Assembly (NCBI GenBank): GCA_044344795.1
Contig: JBIJCF010000002.1
Location: forward strand, 62,001 to 126,000
From: GCA-2737665 sp044344795
GTDB taxonomy: Bacteria > Bacteroidota > Bacteroidia > Palsa-965
Direction: 5' to 3'
DNA length: 64,000 nucleotides
Position 1 is the stretch's first letter, and each line of letters starts with the position of its first letter. The notes beneath the pieces were generated by a model. That model did no database searches, was not told where the DNA came from, and was given only the letters and a program-made list of their open reading frames with translations. The translations under genes were made by a program, and so were the position numbers. Below, in pieces: positions 45,084-54,087 of this stretch.

Positions 45084-45680
45084 TTAGAAAAGTCGAAGTT
45101 GATCGGGAAGTAAGCGGAACGATTTACGATGGTGAATGGTAATTCCGTGTTGCTTTATGGCTGCGCGATGATCCGCAGTGCCGTAACCTTTATTGCGAAT
45201 CCACCCGTATTGCGGAAATTCTTCATGCAGTTCATCCATGCGATCATCGCGGTATGTTTTCGCTAAAATAGAAGCGGCTGCAATATTTTTCATTTTAGCA
45301 TCACCACCAATAATACACGTGTGCGGAATTTCAGGAAACGGACGAAATTTATTGCCGTCAATGAGCAGGTGCTCCGGTGTTGTGGTTAATTGATAAACCG
45401 CACGATGCATTGCTTCGAGCGCCGCCTGCAAAATGTTTATTGTATCTATTTCTTCTACACTTACTTCAGCAACGCTCCAAGCAATCGCTTCCGATTCAAT
45501 AATCGGACGTAGCAATTTACGTTGCTTGTCAATAAGTTGTTTGGAATCGTTCAGCAGCGGATGCTTAAAGGTTTGTGGTAATATAACAGCTGCTGCAAAC
45601 ACAGGGCCTGCAAGGCAACCGCGACCGGCTTCATCACAACCGGCTTCAATTAAATCTTTATTCCAAAAATTCTTAAGCAC
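45084..45680 (-). CDS. rnhB: Ribonuclease HII
   Basis: A 198-residue RNase HII, which cuts RNA-DNA junctions to remove misincorporated ribonucleotides. The motif EAGCDEAGRGCLAGPV carries the metal-binding Asp16 and Glu17. LLIDGNKF carries the next Asp, and AAASILAKTYRDDRMDELHEEFPQYGW gives the late active-site segment with YGWIRNKGYGTADHRAA, typical of the family. It lies 5 nt after the glycosyltransferase gene, so the two are co-transcribed, and the small pseudogene follows within 8 nt. Confidence 0.96.
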   Translation of the reverse strand: MLKNFWNKDLIEAGCDEAGRGCLAGPVFAAAVILPQTFKHPLLNDSKQLIDKQRKLLRPIIESEAIAWSVAEVSVEEIDTINILQAALEAMHRAVYQLTTTPEHLLIDGNKFRPFPEIPHTCIIGGDAKMKNIAAASILAKTYRDDRMDELHEEFPQYGWIRNKGYGTADHRAAIKQHGITIHHRKSFRLLPDQLRLF

Positions 45681-45685
45681 GCTTA

Positions 45686-46816
45686 TTATTTATTGGGAAT
45701 ACATTTCATCATGCTATTCCAAAGCAAGTCTGCCGCTCTGTCCCACGTGTACAATTGGCGGCGCACACGGCCTTTATTGATGAGTTCCTGACGCAGTGTT
45801 TCACTCTCTGCAATTTGTTTTAACCCTTTAGCAATACTTGCAATCGAAAATGGATCTACATACAACGCAGCGTCACCTGCAACTTCAGGCATTGCAGTTC
45901 GGTCGGAAGTTAGCACCGGCACATCACATTGCATGGCTTCAATCATGGGAATACCGAATCCCTCGAAGTAAGGAACATATGTTAACGCAAGAGCGCCGGC
46001 TGTTAAACCTTGCAAAGCATTATCAGAAACGCGCCCGGTGAAAATTACGTCCTTAGAATTCGGTACATGTTTCAACGATTCTTGAAGGGCCGTGTATTTC
46101 CAATAATTGCCACCTGCTATCACTAATTTAATATCCGGACCTCCGTTTTTTCTGAATTCTCCGTACGCTTCAATTAATCGCGGCAAATTTTTACGCGGGT
46201 GCAAAGCTCCGATATAAAGGAAATATGGTTTTCCTTGTGCATAGTGGTTTCGCACGGTAGTGATTTCTGCAGATGGAAGTGGTCGAAATCCTGCACCTGC
46301 TCCGTTACACAAAACATCAATCTTATCTCTGTCTATATTGTATTTCGAAGCAATATCATTGGATGAAAATTCAGAAACGGTTGCAACACGTGTTCCTTTT
46401 CGCGCAAACTGCGGAAACTTGTCTTTATACCAACGTGTAATATTGGCAGGTAAATCTTCCGGATAGTGTTCGAAATTTAGATCATGTATAACCGGCAACA
46501 TAGGCGTATTGCCTTTCAATGGAAGGAAACCATCGGGAGAAAGAAATAAATCGGGTTTCAAATCACGAAGAGCGCCATGCACTGAAAAGTTGAGCCAAAT
46601 GTTAAATAGCCATGTACGACGAGCCGGTGGCATCAATTTAACAGGAGTAATGTTATCGCTGAAGATAAACTGAGCATCAATAGGACGGTCGAATAAAAAA
46701 ACGAAATGTGCTTCCGGATGGCGCGTGGTAATTCGGGCCAGCGTTTCTGCGGTAAATCGTCCAATTCCGTCTAGTTTATTGGGGATGAGCAGTCGCGTGT
46801 TAACAACAATAATCAC
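45686..46816 (-). CDS. Glycosyltransferase, GT4 family
   Basis: A 376-residue GT-B glycosyltransferase of group 1 (GT4) type. The N-terminal acceptor domain has IPNKLDGIGRFTAETL and DLFLSPDGFLPL, with PVIHDLNFEHYPED between. The donor domain has PYFLYIGALHPRKNLPRLIEAY (about 200-221) and the nucleotide-sugar motif YFEGFGIPMIEAMQCDVPVLTSD (about 285-307, with the E-x7-E pair). It should transfer a sugar during surface polysaccharide synthesis on the cytoplasmic face of the inner membrane. The start is a GTG at 46816, supported by TACCTTTG at 4 nt. It is divergent from the FkbM gene that opens the EPS cluster, and co-transcribed with rnhB. Confidence 0.9.
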   Translation of the reverse strand: MIIVVNTRLLIPNKLDGIGRFTAETLARITTRHPEAHFVFLFDRPIDAQFIFSDNITPVKLMPPARRTWLFNIWLNFSVHGALRDLKPDLFLSPDGFLPLKGNTPMLPVIHDLNFEHYPEDLPANITRWYKDKFPQFARKGTRVATVSEFSSNDIASKYNIDRDKIDVLCNGAGAGFRPLPSAEITTVRNHYAQGKPYFLYIGALHPRKNLPRLIEAYGEFRKNGGPDIKLVIAGGNYWKYTALQESLKHVPNSKDVIFTGRVSDNALQGLTAGALALTYVPYFEGFGIPMIEAMQCDVPVLTSDRTAMPEVAGDAALYVDPFSIASIAKGLKQIAESETLRQELINKGRVRRQLYTWDRAADLLWNSMMKCIPNK

Positions 46817-46820
46817 AAAT

Positions 46821-46828
46821 CAAAGGTA
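46821..46828 (-). promoter_or_regulatory. -7 box TACCTTTG, 4 nt before the glycosyltransferase GTG
   Basis: A perfect TAnnTTTG match on the minus strand with four bases (ATTT) before the GTG at 46816. It predicts a leaderless transcript. Confidence 0.62.
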
Positions 46829-46891
46829 CACATACGCGCGGCATTTGATTCGATTGAATAGAAATGAACAGCGACCGTGGTTGATAATGCT

Positions 46892-46899
46892 TATTTTCG
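46892..46899 (+). promoter_or_regulatory. -7 box TATTTTCG, 4 nt before the FkbM GTG
   Basis: Matches TAnnTTYG and ends 4 nt before the GTG at 46904. This argues against the longer frame beginning with the GTG at 46877, which would start upstream of the box. Confidence 0.55.
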
Positions 46900-46903
46900 C
46901 GCG

Positions 46904-47644
46904 GTGAAAAACAGAATCAAAGCAATCCTTCAGTTTGTTTTCGGATACAAAACGTATCTGAAATGGTTTGCGTGGTATAAGGTGCGGAACTTGAAATCGG
47001 ATGCTCGCGAGAAGGATTTCTTTTATTTTCTTGAATTGTTGCCGGAAACGGGTATTGTCCTAGACATCGGAGCGAACCTCGGTTTTTTGGCAGCGCATAT
47101 CGCCATGAAAATGCCGAAAGGGAAAGTGATTGCTTTTGAGCCGATGCCCGATAATGTCGAAACACTTAAAAACGTGATTCGAACATTTAAAATTAAAAAT
47201 ATTGAGGTGCAGACTTGTGCTCTTGGCGATGAAAATGGTGAGGCCGAAATGGTACTTCCTGTAGAAGGCGGATCGCGGCAACAAGGGCTGAGTCATATGG
47301 TTCATAAAGAAATTCAGGAGCACAATCACGGAATTCATTTTAAAGTGCCGGTGCGTCGTTTGGATGATATGGAAACGCTGCGCTCCAACAATGAGCCAGT
47401 TGTTGCTATTAAAATGGATGTTGAGAATTTTGAGCAGTTTGTATTGCGCGGCGCACAAGAACTATTGAAACAGCATCGACCTCTGATTTACATTGAACTT
47501 TGGGATAACGACAATCGAAAAAAATGTTTTGAAATTTTGCGTGCTTGCGGCTATCATCCGCTCGTTCACGAAAACGGTAAATTGATTGCATTCGATCCCA
47601 TTCTTCATAAGGAGCGTATTAACTTGTTCTTTCGGGTAGCATAG
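46904..47644 (+). CDS. FkbM-family SAM-dependent methyltransferase
   Basis: A 246-residue soluble methyltransferase of the FkbM class, which O-methylates sugars or other small hydroxyl groups. The SAM-binding motif is GIVLDIGANLGFLAAHIA, followed by GKVIAFEPMPDNVETLK (acidic residue contacting ribose). The late motif VVAIKMDVENFEQFVLRGAQELL is typical of FkbM. The chosen GTG at 46904 is 9 codons inside the longest frame and fits the promoter box. It opens the right-reading EPS cluster, so methylation of a polysaccharide sugar is the likeliest role. Confidence 0.82.
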   Translation: MKNRIKAILQFVFGYKTYLKWFAWYKVRNLKSDAREKDFFYFLELLPETGIVLDIGANLGFLAAHIAMKMPKGKVIAFEPMPDNVETLKNVIRTFKIKNIEVQTCALGDENGEAEMVLPVEGGSRQQGLSHMVHKEIQEHNHGIHFKVPVRRLDDMETLRSNNEPVVAIKMDVENFEQFVLRGAQELLKQHRPLIYIELWDNDNRKKCFEILRACGYHPLVHENGKLIAFDPILHKERINLFFRVA

Positions 47645-47656
47645 CCCGATTTTCAT

Positions 47657-47664
47657 TATTTTCG
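47657..47664 (+). promoter_or_regulatory. Putative -7 box TATTTTCG before the flippase
   Basis: Identical to the box before the FkbM gene, but 18 nt before the flippase GTG (47683). No -33 match is evident, so the call is tentative. Confidence 0.35.
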
Positions 47665-47682
47665 CGACCTTATTACTCCTCT

Positions 47683-49257
47683 GTGCAACGCCAGTTTGTT
47701 ACCAATCTGATTATACTATTATTCCTGAATCTGCTCATTAAGCCGTTCTGGATTCTAGTTATTGAACCCAATGTTCAAAATGCTGTGGGTAATGCGGCGT
47801 ATGGCGAATATTTCGCGCTGTTCAATTTTTCTTTCTTGTTAAACATTCTACTCGATTTCGGGATTACGAATTTTAATAACAAGAATATTGCCCAAAACAA
47901 TCATCTTCTGACGAAGCATTTTTCGGGATTGTTTGTGTTGAAGCTGCTTTTAGCTGTATTATATATTATCGTTACGATCATAATCGGACTCACTATCGGT
48001 TATGACACGCGTCTTACCAAGTTGTTGTTGGTGTTGGGTTTCAATCAGTTTCTTATTTCGCTCGTATTGTACTTGCGATCTAATTTGCAGGCTTTGCACC
48101 TATTTAAAACAGACGCATTAATTTCTGTACTGGATCGTATTATCATGATAGGAATGGTGTCCGTGTTGTTGTGGACAACTTGGGTAGATAATGTCATGGA
48201 CATCATGGATTTTGTATACGCGCAAACCATAGGTTATTTCCTGACCGCAATAATTGCATTCCTCGCAGTAATCGGCAAAATGGAGCTGATTCGTTTAAAG
48301 TGGGATTGGCCGTTTTCGTTGATGATATTGAAAAAGAGCTTTCCGTTTGCAGTGTTGGTTTTGCTTATGACTTTTTATAACCGAATTGATTCTGTGATGC
48401 TGGAACGCCTGATGCCACAAGGAGATCCCGTTGCAGTGGCGCGTCTGCAAGAATTACGCAAACCTGGGATTGAATTGAACGAAACTCAGAAAATCGAACG
48501 TCACCAGCTGGAAGATCAACTGGAGCACACAGGATCGGAGCAAGCCGGTGTTTATGCTAAAGCATATCGACTATTGGATGCGACGAACATGATAGCGTAT
48601 TTGTTTTCCGTATTGTTACTTCCTATGTTTTCGAGGATGCTGAAATACAAGGAATCGGTAGAGCAATTGGTGAAGCTGGCATTTACATTATTAATAACGT
48701 TAGCCGTAATGGTTGCGGTGGGTTGCACATTTTACCGTTTTGAAATTATGAAACTGCTCTATGGTGAAAATAGTGCAGGAAGTGTGAATACCGTGTTCCC
48801 GCTGCTGATGTCATGCTTTGTTGCTATTTCCACAACTTACGTTTTTGGTTCGTTGCTGACAGCGAATGGAAATTTGAAAGAATTGAATTGGATGGCATTT
48901 TGTGGAATGGTCATCAACATTGGATTAAATGTTGTTTTTATCACGGTTTTCGAGTGGGAAGCAATTGGAACGGCGATTTCAAGCCTTGTTACCCAATTGT
49001 TAACAGCCGTCGCACAAGTGCTTATTGTGCAACGCAAGTTTAAATTCCGTGTCAACTGGAGGTTGTTGACCACCTTGGTGGTGTTTGCGACCGGAGTAAT
49101 TGCTTTGGCGGATTTCTGTTACGAGTATGTCTATCAACCGGGTAAGCTGGGTTGGGTAACCGGCTTCATTATATACTGTGCAGGCTCAGTGGCCTGGGCA
49201 TTTGCAACGCGCCTGATCAGTGTGAAGGGCATGTTCCGTATCCTGAAGTACGGTTAG
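47683..49257 (+). CDS. Polysaccharide flippase (Wzx/MATE-like)
   Basis: A 524-residue inner membrane protein with about 12-14 hydrophobic segments. Family features include an N-terminal KPFWILVIEPNVQNAVG and GEYFALFNFSFLLNILLDFGITNFNNKNIA, then YAKAYRLLDATNMIAYLFSVLLLPMFSRML. It should flip lipid-linked polysaccharide units across the membrane. Unusually, a hydrophilic 40-residue segment (about 244-287) is inserted between the helices before and after FYNRIDSVMLERLM and GVYAKAYR. The start is a GTG at 47683. It lies between the FkbM gene and two chain-length regulators. Confidence 0.85.
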   Translation: MQRQFVTNLIILLFLNLLIKPFWILVIEPNVQNAVGNAAYGEYFALFNFSFLLNILLDFGITNFNNKNIAQNNHLLTKHFSGLFVLKLLLAVLYIIVTIIIGLTIGYDTRLTKLLLVLGFNQFLISLVLYLRSNLQALHLFKTDALISVLDRIIMIGMVSVLLWTTWVDNVMDIMDFVYAQTIGYFLTAIIAFLAVIGKMELIRLKWDWPFSLMILKKSFPFAVLVLLMTFYNRIDSVMLERLMPQGDPVAVARLQELRKPGIELNETQKIERHQLEDQLEHTGSEQAGVYAKAYRLLDATNMIAYLFSVLLLPMFSRMLKYKESVEQLVKLAFTLLITLAVMVAVGCTFYRFEIMKLLYGENSAGSVNTVFPLLMSCFVAISTTYVFGSLLTANGNLKELNWMAFCGMVINIGLNVVFITVFEWEAIGTAISSLVTQLLTAVAQVLIVQRKFKFRVNWRLLTTLVVFATGVIALADFCYEYVYQPGKLGWVTGFIIYCAGSVAWAFATRLISVKGMFRILKYG

Positions 49258-49310
49258 TAGCGCGTCATTGCTGATTTTTCGTACTTTTAACCCTCTTTAA
49301 TCGCAAATAC

Positions 49311-50339
49311 ATGAGTAATTCGAACGGGAACGGTAATTATTTCGATTCCACCAGTCTTATTGAGTTTTTCTGGAGATGGCGTAAATCACTAATTATCATT
49401 GGCGTTGCCGCCGCAGTGGTGTCCTCCGTGGTGTCATTTATAATTCGCGAAAAGTATAAATCAACAGTTATTCTTTTCCCGGTTTCTTCTAACTCCATCG
49501 CTAAGGCATTATTAACCGAGGATATGTCCGGAAAGCAAGACGTCTTGCAATTTGGGGAAGAAGAGCAAGCGGAGCAGATGTTGCAAATTTTGAATTCTGA
49601 TGAAATCAGATCGAGAATTTGTAAGAAATACGATTTGATGAAACACTATCGAATCGACCCTAATGATCGTTATAAGCAAACACGCTTGTTTGAAACTTAC
49701 AATGAAAATATCGTCTTTAAGCGCACTGAGTTTATGTCCGTAAAAATTGAGGTGATGGATGAAGATCCGATCCTCGCTGCGAAAATGGCTAACGATATTG
49801 CAGAACTCCTGGACTCGACAAAGGCTCGTATGCAGCGTGATCGTGCGGTTAATGCATTCAATATCGTATCTGCCGAATATTTCCGTAAAAAAGCGGAAGT
49901 AGATAAGATGCAGGATTCCTTACGTAAGCTCAACTTACTTGGGATGTACGATTATGAATCACAATCGGAAGTAACAACTGAACAATACGCTATTGCAATG
50001 TCTAAAGGCGACCAACGCGCCATGGATAAACTGGGAGAACAGTTACGGATTATTGGTCAATATGGTTCTGCCTATATGGCTGTGCGCGAAAACTTGTATA
50101 TACAGCGCGAACAACTGAACTTATTAAAACGGAAATACGAGGAGGCGAAGGTAGATGCTGAGCAGGTGTTGACGTATAAATTCATTGTAAACAAAGCATT
50201 TCCGGCAGAACGAAAGTCATATCCGGTGCGTTGGCTGTTGGTTAGTGTCAGCACTATAACATCTCTTGTATTAGGAGTTTTGGTGTTGATATTGTTAGAT
50301 AATCTGAAACAAATCAGAAAACGCGATCTTAAGTCATAA
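49311..50339 (+). CDS. Wzz/LPS chain-length-determinant protein, copy 1
   Basis: A 342-residue polysaccharide co-polymerase of the Wzz family. A first membrane helix (about 25-48) is followed by the EKYKSTVILFPVSSNS motif, a long periplasmic coiled-coil region (about 160-290) and a second membrane helix near 310-332 after AFPAERKSYPVRWLLV. It has no kinase domain, so it is the Wzz type, which sets polymer length with Wzy. The short cytosolic tails fit. A similar gene follows after 8 nt, sharing ELTYKF/ELTYTN and KSYPVRW/KSYPIRW segments. Confidence 0.85.
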   Translation: MSNSNGNGNYFDSTSLIEFFWRWRKSLIIIGVAAAVVSSVVSFIIREKYKSTVILFPVSSNSIAKALLTEDMSGKQDVLQFGEEEQAEQMLQILNSDEIRSRICKKYDLMKHYRIDPNDRYKQTRLFETYNENIVFKRTEFMSVKIEVMDEDPILAAKMANDIAELLDSTKARMQRDRAVNAFNIVSAEYFRKKAEVDKMQDSLRKLNLLGMYDYESQSEVTTEQYAIAMSKGDQRAMDKLGEQLRIIGQYGSAYMAVRENLYIQREQLNLLKRKYEEAKVDAEQVLTYKFIVNKAFPAERKSYPVRWLLVSVSTITSLVLGVLVLILLDNLKQIRKRDLKS

Positions 50340-50347
50340 CCCCAATT

Positions 50348-51322
50348 ATGCTCAGCTTTTCTAATACAGATTTATTGTCTTTGATCATCAAGCGATGGAA
50401 GCATGTGGCGATAATTGTGGGTGCTGCATTGATGGGCGCGTTTGTGGTTTCATCGGAGTGGATTATAAAGCCACGTTACAAATCAATGGCTGTTGTTTAT
50501 CCGGTAAATATTATTCCGTATTCCGATGAATCACCAACGGAACAGTTGCTTCAGTTATTCCAGTCGGCTGACGTGCGTGGGATGATGATTAAACGATTTC
50601 GATTAGCTGAACATTACAATGTAGACACTACGGCGCGTGCAGGAAAGTCAAAATTATATCTCACCATTAGCGAGAACATTGACATTCGTAAAACAGAATA
50701 CGAGTCAGTTAAAATTGAAATTTACGATGTAAATCCCGATACAGCTTGCAGCATGGTGAATGCACTAATCCATTTTGTGGATATTAAGGCACGTGCATTG
50801 CAGCGTGAAAAAACGCAAGAGGTGGTTAATATTTTTCAAGATCAGTTGAATCATAAAAAAGAGCAACTCGATTCTTTGGAAAAGGTATTAAACATGTTAC
50901 GTGTGCGTTACGGACTTTTGGATTACAAATCTCAAGCGAAAGAAGTAACGAAAAGTTATTTGAAGATTGTCGGTGATGGCGGTTCCGGTCAACGCCTTGT
51001 TGTTGTTGATTCTTTGATGCGTAATTTGGAACAAAAAGGTGGGGAATTGTTGACGGCAAGTGAACAATTAAAAAGCACATTGGACGTGTACAACGCCATT
51101 CAGGTTGATTACGATCGTGCATTATCGGATTTAAAAAAGGAGTTAACGTACACGAACGTCATCACTCGCCCACTTCCCGCAGATCAAAAGTCGTATCCTA
51201 TACGTTGGCTGATTATGGTAATCACGGGAATTTCATCGGTGCTGGTTGCCATTTTTGTGATTGTTATTTTGGAAGGTCGTTCTAATTTCTTGGCGAATGC
51301 CCGAAATCTGCAACAGGAATAG
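50348..51322 (+). CDS. Wzz/LPS chain-length-determinant protein, copy 2
   Basis: A 324-residue paralog of the preceding gene. An N-terminal membrane helix (about 18-38) is followed by KPRYKSMAVVYPVN, a periplasmic region rich in Glu/Lys/Gln with coiled-coil character (about 150-270), KKELTYTNVITRPLPADQKSYPIRW and a closing helix (about 288-308). The two proteins may form a mixed oligomer or act on different polymers. The next gene starts inside this one (26-nt overlap), suggesting tight coupling with the O-antigen ligase. Confidence 0.85.
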   Translation: MLSFSNTDLLSLIIKRWKHVAIIVGAALMGAFVVSSEWIIKPRYKSMAVVYPVNIIPYSDESPTEQLLQLFQSADVRGMMIKRFRLAEHYNVDTTARAGKSKLYLTISENIDIRKTEYESVKIEIYDVNPDTACSMVNALIHFVDIKARALQREKTQEVVNIFQDQLNHKKEQLDSLEKVLNMLRVRYGLLDYKSQAKEVTKSYLKIVGDGGSGQRLVVVDSLMRNLEQKGGELLTASEQLKSTLDVYNAIQVDYDRALSDLKKELTYTNVITRPLPADQKSYPIRWLIMVITGISSVLVAIFVIVILEGRSNFLANARNLQQE

Positions 51323-52766
51323 AGTTTTATGGTGGTTGTACGGAGCCAGCTTCGTATTCTTAACCATTAATGCGATCTGTATCGCTTATGAATTCTATTG
51401 GCTTAATCTGTTGCCGCCAATGCTTTTTGTCATTTTACTGGCTTTAGTAGCTTTGGATAAGTTATTACTGTTAGCGGTTTTCGTCACTCCTATATCCATC
51501 AATCTCGCCGATAACGAAGTTAACATCGGATTGAGTTTGCCTGCAGAACCTTTACTCATCGGTATTTTGTTCGTTTATGTTTTACGCATGTTACATGATG
51601 TGCGTTTTGATACTCGTTTCGTAAGACATCCTGTAACAATTGCTATTATTCTGAATTTGCTATGGATGTTTATTACGTCTATAACCAGTGAGCTGCCTCT
51701 AGTGTCATTTAAATTCCTCTTGTCTCGTTTGTGGTTTGTGATACCCATGTATTTTGTCGGTGTTCACATCTTCCGCGACATTGCAAACGTTAGAAGATTC
51801 CTGTGGTTGTACATCATTCCATTAACGATTGTAATAGGTTACACGTTATATCAGCACTGGCTTTACGGCTTCGAGGAAGATCCTGCCCATTGGGTGATGT
51901 CTCCGTTTTATAATGATCATACCGCATATGGTGCTGCGCTTGCCATGTTTTTTCCTGCGCTTGTGGCATTTTCGTGGAGCAAACGATACTCTAGCAATAT
52001 TCGTATAATTTCGTTGATTCTGTTGGCCATCTTTGCAGTGGCGTTGGTATTCTCCTATACGCGTGCAGCTTGGTTAAGTCTTGCTGCCGTATTTGTACTG
52101 TACTTTATTTTTCTGTTTCGAATACGATTTATTTATTTATTCGTTCCTACAGCTCTTGCGGCTATAGTCGTCATGTTGTCGTGGACGGAAATACAAATGA
52201 AACTGGAGAAAAATCGTCAGGATACTTCTGATGATTTAGCGGAACATATTCAATCTATTTCGAACATCAGTACTGATGCCTCCAATCTGGAACGTATTAA
52301 TAGATGGAATTCTGCGTTCCGTATGTTTGAAGAACGTCCGTTTTTTGGCTGGGGACCCGGAACATACAGCTTCGTTTATGCGCCGTTTCAATTATCCGGA
52401 GAGAAAACGATCATTTCTACTAACGCCGGCGATATGGGTAATGCACACTCCGAATACATTGGTCCGTTGTGTGAATCGGGTGTGTTGGGAACATTAACAT
52501 TTCTGGGTATTGTATTTACCATTATATGGACAGGCTGGCGTTTATATTATAAATTGACAGACAAGATTCATCGTGGGTTAATGTTGTCCATCTTGCTGGG
52601 AATGGTTACCTATTTCCTCCACGGCGCATTAAATAACTTCCTGGATACGGACAAAGCTTCTGTTCCGTTTTGGGGTTTTGCAGCAATGTTGGTTGCAGCA
52701 GATTTGTGGTATGAACCGAAAAAGGACGAGCAGAGTAAGGAGAAGATCAGCAGTGAGCTGAAATAA
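51297..52766 (+). CDS. O-antigen ligase / Wzy-type polymerase
   Basis: A 489-residue membrane protein with 11-12 hydrophobic segments and the large periplasmic loop of the WaaL/Wzy_C family. The loop carries RINRWNSAFRMFEERPFFGWGPGTY (about 340-364), then NAHSEYIGPLCESGVLGTLTF with the conserved His. It either joins polymer to a lipid or polymerises it; the family does not tell which. The ATG at 51297 is chosen because it overlaps the 3' end of the second Wzz gene by 26 nt, a common coupling; longer starts lie wholly inside that gene. It ends the EPS cluster and converges on the SpoIIE gene. Confidence 0.87.
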   Translation: MPEICNRNRVLWWLYGASFVFLTINAICIAYEFYWLNLLPPMLFVILLALVALDKLLLLAVFVTPISINLADNEVNIGLSLPAEPLLIGILFVYVLRMLHDVRFDTRFVRHPVTIAIILNLLWMFITSITSELPLVSFKFLLSRLWFVIPMYFVGVHIFRDIANVRRFLWLYIIPLTIVIGYTLYQHWLYGFEEDPAHWVMSPFYNDHTAYGAALAMFFPALVAFSWSKRYSSNIRIISLILLAIFAVALVFSYTRAAWLSLAAVFVLYFIFLFRIRFIYLFVPTALAAIVVMLSWTEIQMKLEKNRQDTSDDLAEHIQSISNISTDASNLERINRWNSAFRMFEERPFFGWGPGTYSFVYAPFQLSGEKTIISTNAGDMGNAHSEYIGPLCESGVLGTLTFLGIVFTIIWTGWRLYYKLTDKIHRGLMLSILLGMVTYFLHGALNNFLDTDKASVPFWGFAAMLVAADLWYEPKKDEQSKEKISSELK

Positions 52767-52782
52767 GTGCTGGCGGTGGGTC

Positions 52783-54012
52783 CTAAATCATCTTACACGT
52801 CACCAGCGCAATATCATCTACATACGATTGTTCGTCGCGATGACGATTCAATAACTCTAGCAACAATGCATTGATCCGATTCGGAGACGCCTTTCGGTTT
52901 TTCTGCAAGAGTTCGTTCACCGGTTCAAGACCTAATTCCTGTTGCTCAGCGTTGCGTTGTTCTACTAGTCCATCTGTATAACAGAGTAACAACGTATCCT
53001 GATTTACGCTGACAATACCTTCTTTAACGCGTATCAATTCATCCAACATGCCTAAGCCGGTACAGCCTACTGTAAGCAAGTTATAGCCGTCGGCGTCAAT
53101 AAGCAATGGAGGATTATGGCCGGCGTTCACATATTGCAAGGTGCGTGTAACCGTATTGTATTTCGCGATAAATAAGGTGATGAATTTTTCACCTTTCGCA
53201 TTGTCGTTCACCTTAGTGTTTAATTCAATGACCAAATCACTTAACGAAGGAATATGCTGTAATAAAATGCGCAGGTATGCCTGAAAGTTCGACATCAGTA
53301 ATGCCGCAGGAACACCTTTGCCGGAAACATCAGCAACACAAAATGCCAATTCGTTTTCGTTAATCTGAATGAAATCGTAATAATCGCCACCTACTTGCTG
53401 ATGCGGTAAATACAGCGCATCCATTTCGATGTATTTATTGTGCGGCAAATGCTCAGGAAACAACATGCGTTGCACTTCCCACGCTAATTCAAGTTCACGG
53501 TGCATCGCGGCGCGCTTTAAATTTTCTTTCGCCAAACGTTTGTTTTCAATCGCCACCATCATAATGTTCGTGAGCGTTTGAATAAATGGCAAGTGTTTCA
53601 CTGCGCTGCTCATTCCACTTTCGGCTTCATCCAAATCGCCTATTAATACATAAGCTAACGGAGAACTTTTGTGAAAAACGGGAATTACAATTTCCTGTAA
53701 GTTATTGCCCGAATTGCCCGTAATGTCAAGAGTTGTAATTTCTCGCAACGGCAATAGATGCGTTGTTACGTCAACTCCCGAAAATGCATCTCCCTTGCCA
53801 AAAAACAATAACCTTTTCCATCCGTCTGAATCGTGGCTGTACAATACAAGTCTCCCTATTTGAAGATTATCACGAACAATAGATTCGTAAATAGTTAAGA
53901 GCTCTGCTGTCGAGAAGTTGTTATTGATGGCTTTCGTAATATCCAAAAGCGCAGTCAATTTGAAGTCTTTCAACCTCCTGCTTCTACGTTGATGTGGCGC
54001 TCTCTGACTCAC
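52783..54012 (-). CDS. SpoIIE-type PP2C phosphatase with N-terminal GAF-like domain
   Basis: A 409-residue cytosolic protein. Residues about 15-180 have a GAF-like sensor layout (ALLDITKAINNNFSTAELLTIYESIV). The C-terminal half is a SpoIIE/RsbU phosphatase with the metal-binding motifs QQVGGDYYDF and VADVSGKGVPAALLM, then NAGHNPPLL and YTDGLVEQRNAE. Such enzymes dephosphorylate anti-sigma antagonists in partner-switching pathways, though no partner gene is nearby. The start is a GTG at 54012, preceded at 4 nt by TAATTTAG, one mismatch from the -7 consensus. Confidence 0.88.
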   Translation of the reverse strand: MSQRAPHQRRSRRLKDFKLTALLDITKAINNNFSTAELLTIYESIVRDNLQIGRLVLYSHDSDGWKRLLFFGKGDAFSGVDVTTHLLPLREITTLDITGNSGNNLQEIVIPVFHKSSPLAYVLIGDLDEAESGMSSAVKHLPFIQTLTNIMMVAIENKRLAKENLKRAAMHRELELAWEVQRMLFPEHLPHNKYIEMDALYLPHQQVGGDYYDFIQINENELAFCVADVSGKGVPAALLMSNFQAYLRILLQHIPSLSDLVIELNTKVNDNAKGEKFITLFIAKYNTVTRTLQYVNAGHNPPLLIDADGYNLLTVGCTGLGMLDELIRVKEGIVSVNQDTLLLCYTDGLVEQRNAEQQELGLEPVNELLQKNRKASPNRINALLLELLNRHRDEQSYVDDIALVTCKMI

Positions 54013-54087
54013 GGATCTAAATTACAACTATGATGATGTTATTGTATCGTGATTAGACCAACGTAGCCCATACAACGACCAATGACT

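Noticed and set aside
51261..51296. Longer start for the O-antigen ligase gene
   Set aside because: It lies entirely within the second Wzz gene, adds a non-family hydrophobic stretch, and the ATG at 51297 gives the usual start.
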